Positions 63,366 to 64,000 of a stretch of 64,000 nt of DNA are shown here, in pieces. Source of the stretch: Megamerina dolium. Lineage: Eukaryota > Arthropoda > Insecta > Diptera > Megamerinidae. The notes under the pieces were generated by a model. That model had not been told where the DNA came from and made no database searches. It worked only from the letters and a program-made list of their open reading frames with translations. Made by a program: the position numbers and the translations under genes. The number at the start of each line of letters is the position of its first letter. Within the stretch, counting starts at the first letter, position 1. The stretch is from positions 88,985,807 through 89,049,806 of the forward strand of contig OY978525.1 in the NCBI GenBank assembly GCA_963854835.1. The letters are read 5' to 3'.

Positions 63366-64000
63366 AGAACAATATCGCCAGTGGAGAAGATTCCCCAAAC
63401 TCCCCGGTGTGGATGTTGCTGTTCATGTTCCATCACCCGATCATGACGAGGTCAGAAAGGCTTTGTAAAACAACAAAGCTTCAGGTGTTGCTAGCATGCC
63501 TGCACACCAGCTATTTGTGTGTGGACTGTATGGGTGTAAATACTTGGTTGAGTATGAGTTGTGGTTAAATATGAAATAAATATATATTGAGATGGGTTTT
63601 ATTATATTGTAAATTATACTTATATATTTTCCAATAATTGGGTTTCCTTACCGAGACGGTGTTTTCTTTTGCTCGATCGGGTTTTGTGTTATGTATTCTT
63701 TGTTATATGTAAGTATATAAAAAGGCCAGAAGACAACAGCGTTGCCAACTAAATTTAAATATACTTTTTAGACAAGGTGCTTCATTATCATGCGACTTCT
63801 TCAATCTTATTATGGAGAAAATAATAAGAGCTGCTGATCTAGTGGCACTATCTTCAACAAAAGTGTTATACTGTTGGTGTATGCCGAAGGCATAGACATA
63901 ATGAGCATGAACACGTGAACAGTCAGTGCAGCATTCTCACAGTTGGAAAGAGAGTCGCCTCGAATGCGTCTTACGGTAAACGAGGGCAAGACGAAACACC
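63366..64000 (+). mobile_element. decayed LINE related to the RTE-like family, runs off the window
   Basis: At 63410-63510 VPSPDHDEVRKAL, stop, NNKASGVASMPAHQLF parallels PPDYDEVETAILRLTNNKAA of copies A and B. From 63770 the sequence follows copies A-C closely (TCATGCGACTTCTTCAATCT) through the YADD region, which reads VYAEGIDI-like (YAEG), then ERESPRMRLTVNEGKTK at the right edge. 63520-63770 between them is unrelated or deleted. Confidence 0.7.

Overview
The window is eukaryotic nuclear DNA from a higher fly (Diptera, Brachycera). A tephritid fruit fly or close relative is my best guess. The evidence is AT-rich sequence, short exons with GT-AG introns, an ESCRT-III gene and an LSm gene whose proteins look dipteran, and heavy loading with insect transposons. 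No prokaryotic operon logic applies.

Layout. Positions 1-4000 are the only gene-dense part: a complete five-exon CHMP4/Snf7 gene (shrub, + strand, 6-1560), a small secreted-protein gene (+, 2938-3455 or longer) and a complete two-exon LSm6 gene (-, 3582-3973). From 4177 to 10803 lies an old hAT-type DNA transposon that received two LINEs, a Jockey-like one (4618-7800) and an RTE-like one (8488-10570). A second hAT element with a decayed transposase (11790-13407) has a perfect 8-bp target duplication. A three-exon secreted-peptide gene on the minus strand (15296-18699) follows, then a tandem-repeat foldback element (19266-20880), a piggyBac-like element with intact TIRs and TTAA target sites (21842-23542), and a three-exon secreted-protein gene on the plus strand (26990-31533) whose large intron holds a mariner remnant and a recent 703-bp tandem duplication. 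From 31.6 kb on I find no confidently protein-coding host gene. That part holds a short hAT deletion derivative (32843-33729, perfect TSD), a decayed LINE with RNase H-like tail (36.5-38.1 kb), a MITE with 36-bp TIRs (38837-39364), two more RTE-like LINE copies, an inverted copy of the foldback element (47552-48794), a mariner fragment, a Tc1/mariner-superfamily element with TIRs, and tRNA-derived SINEs. Two candidate exons or small ORFs (41087-41206 and 53812-53931) are left open.

How it fits together. shrub (membrane scission) and LSm6 (RNA decay and splicing) are housekeeping genes, compact and without transposon load. The three small secreted-protein genes share one architecture: a tiny first exon coding for the first 10-12 residues, a phase-0 intron inside the signal peptide, then the hydrophobic core in exon 2. 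They look like related or co-evolving orphan secreted factors. Two have TATA-like motifs at similar distances from the ATG. The rest is a layered transposon landscape in which nested insertions, TSDs and internal deletions give a partial order of events. All gene models come from reading splice sites and frames by eye; no database search was possible.
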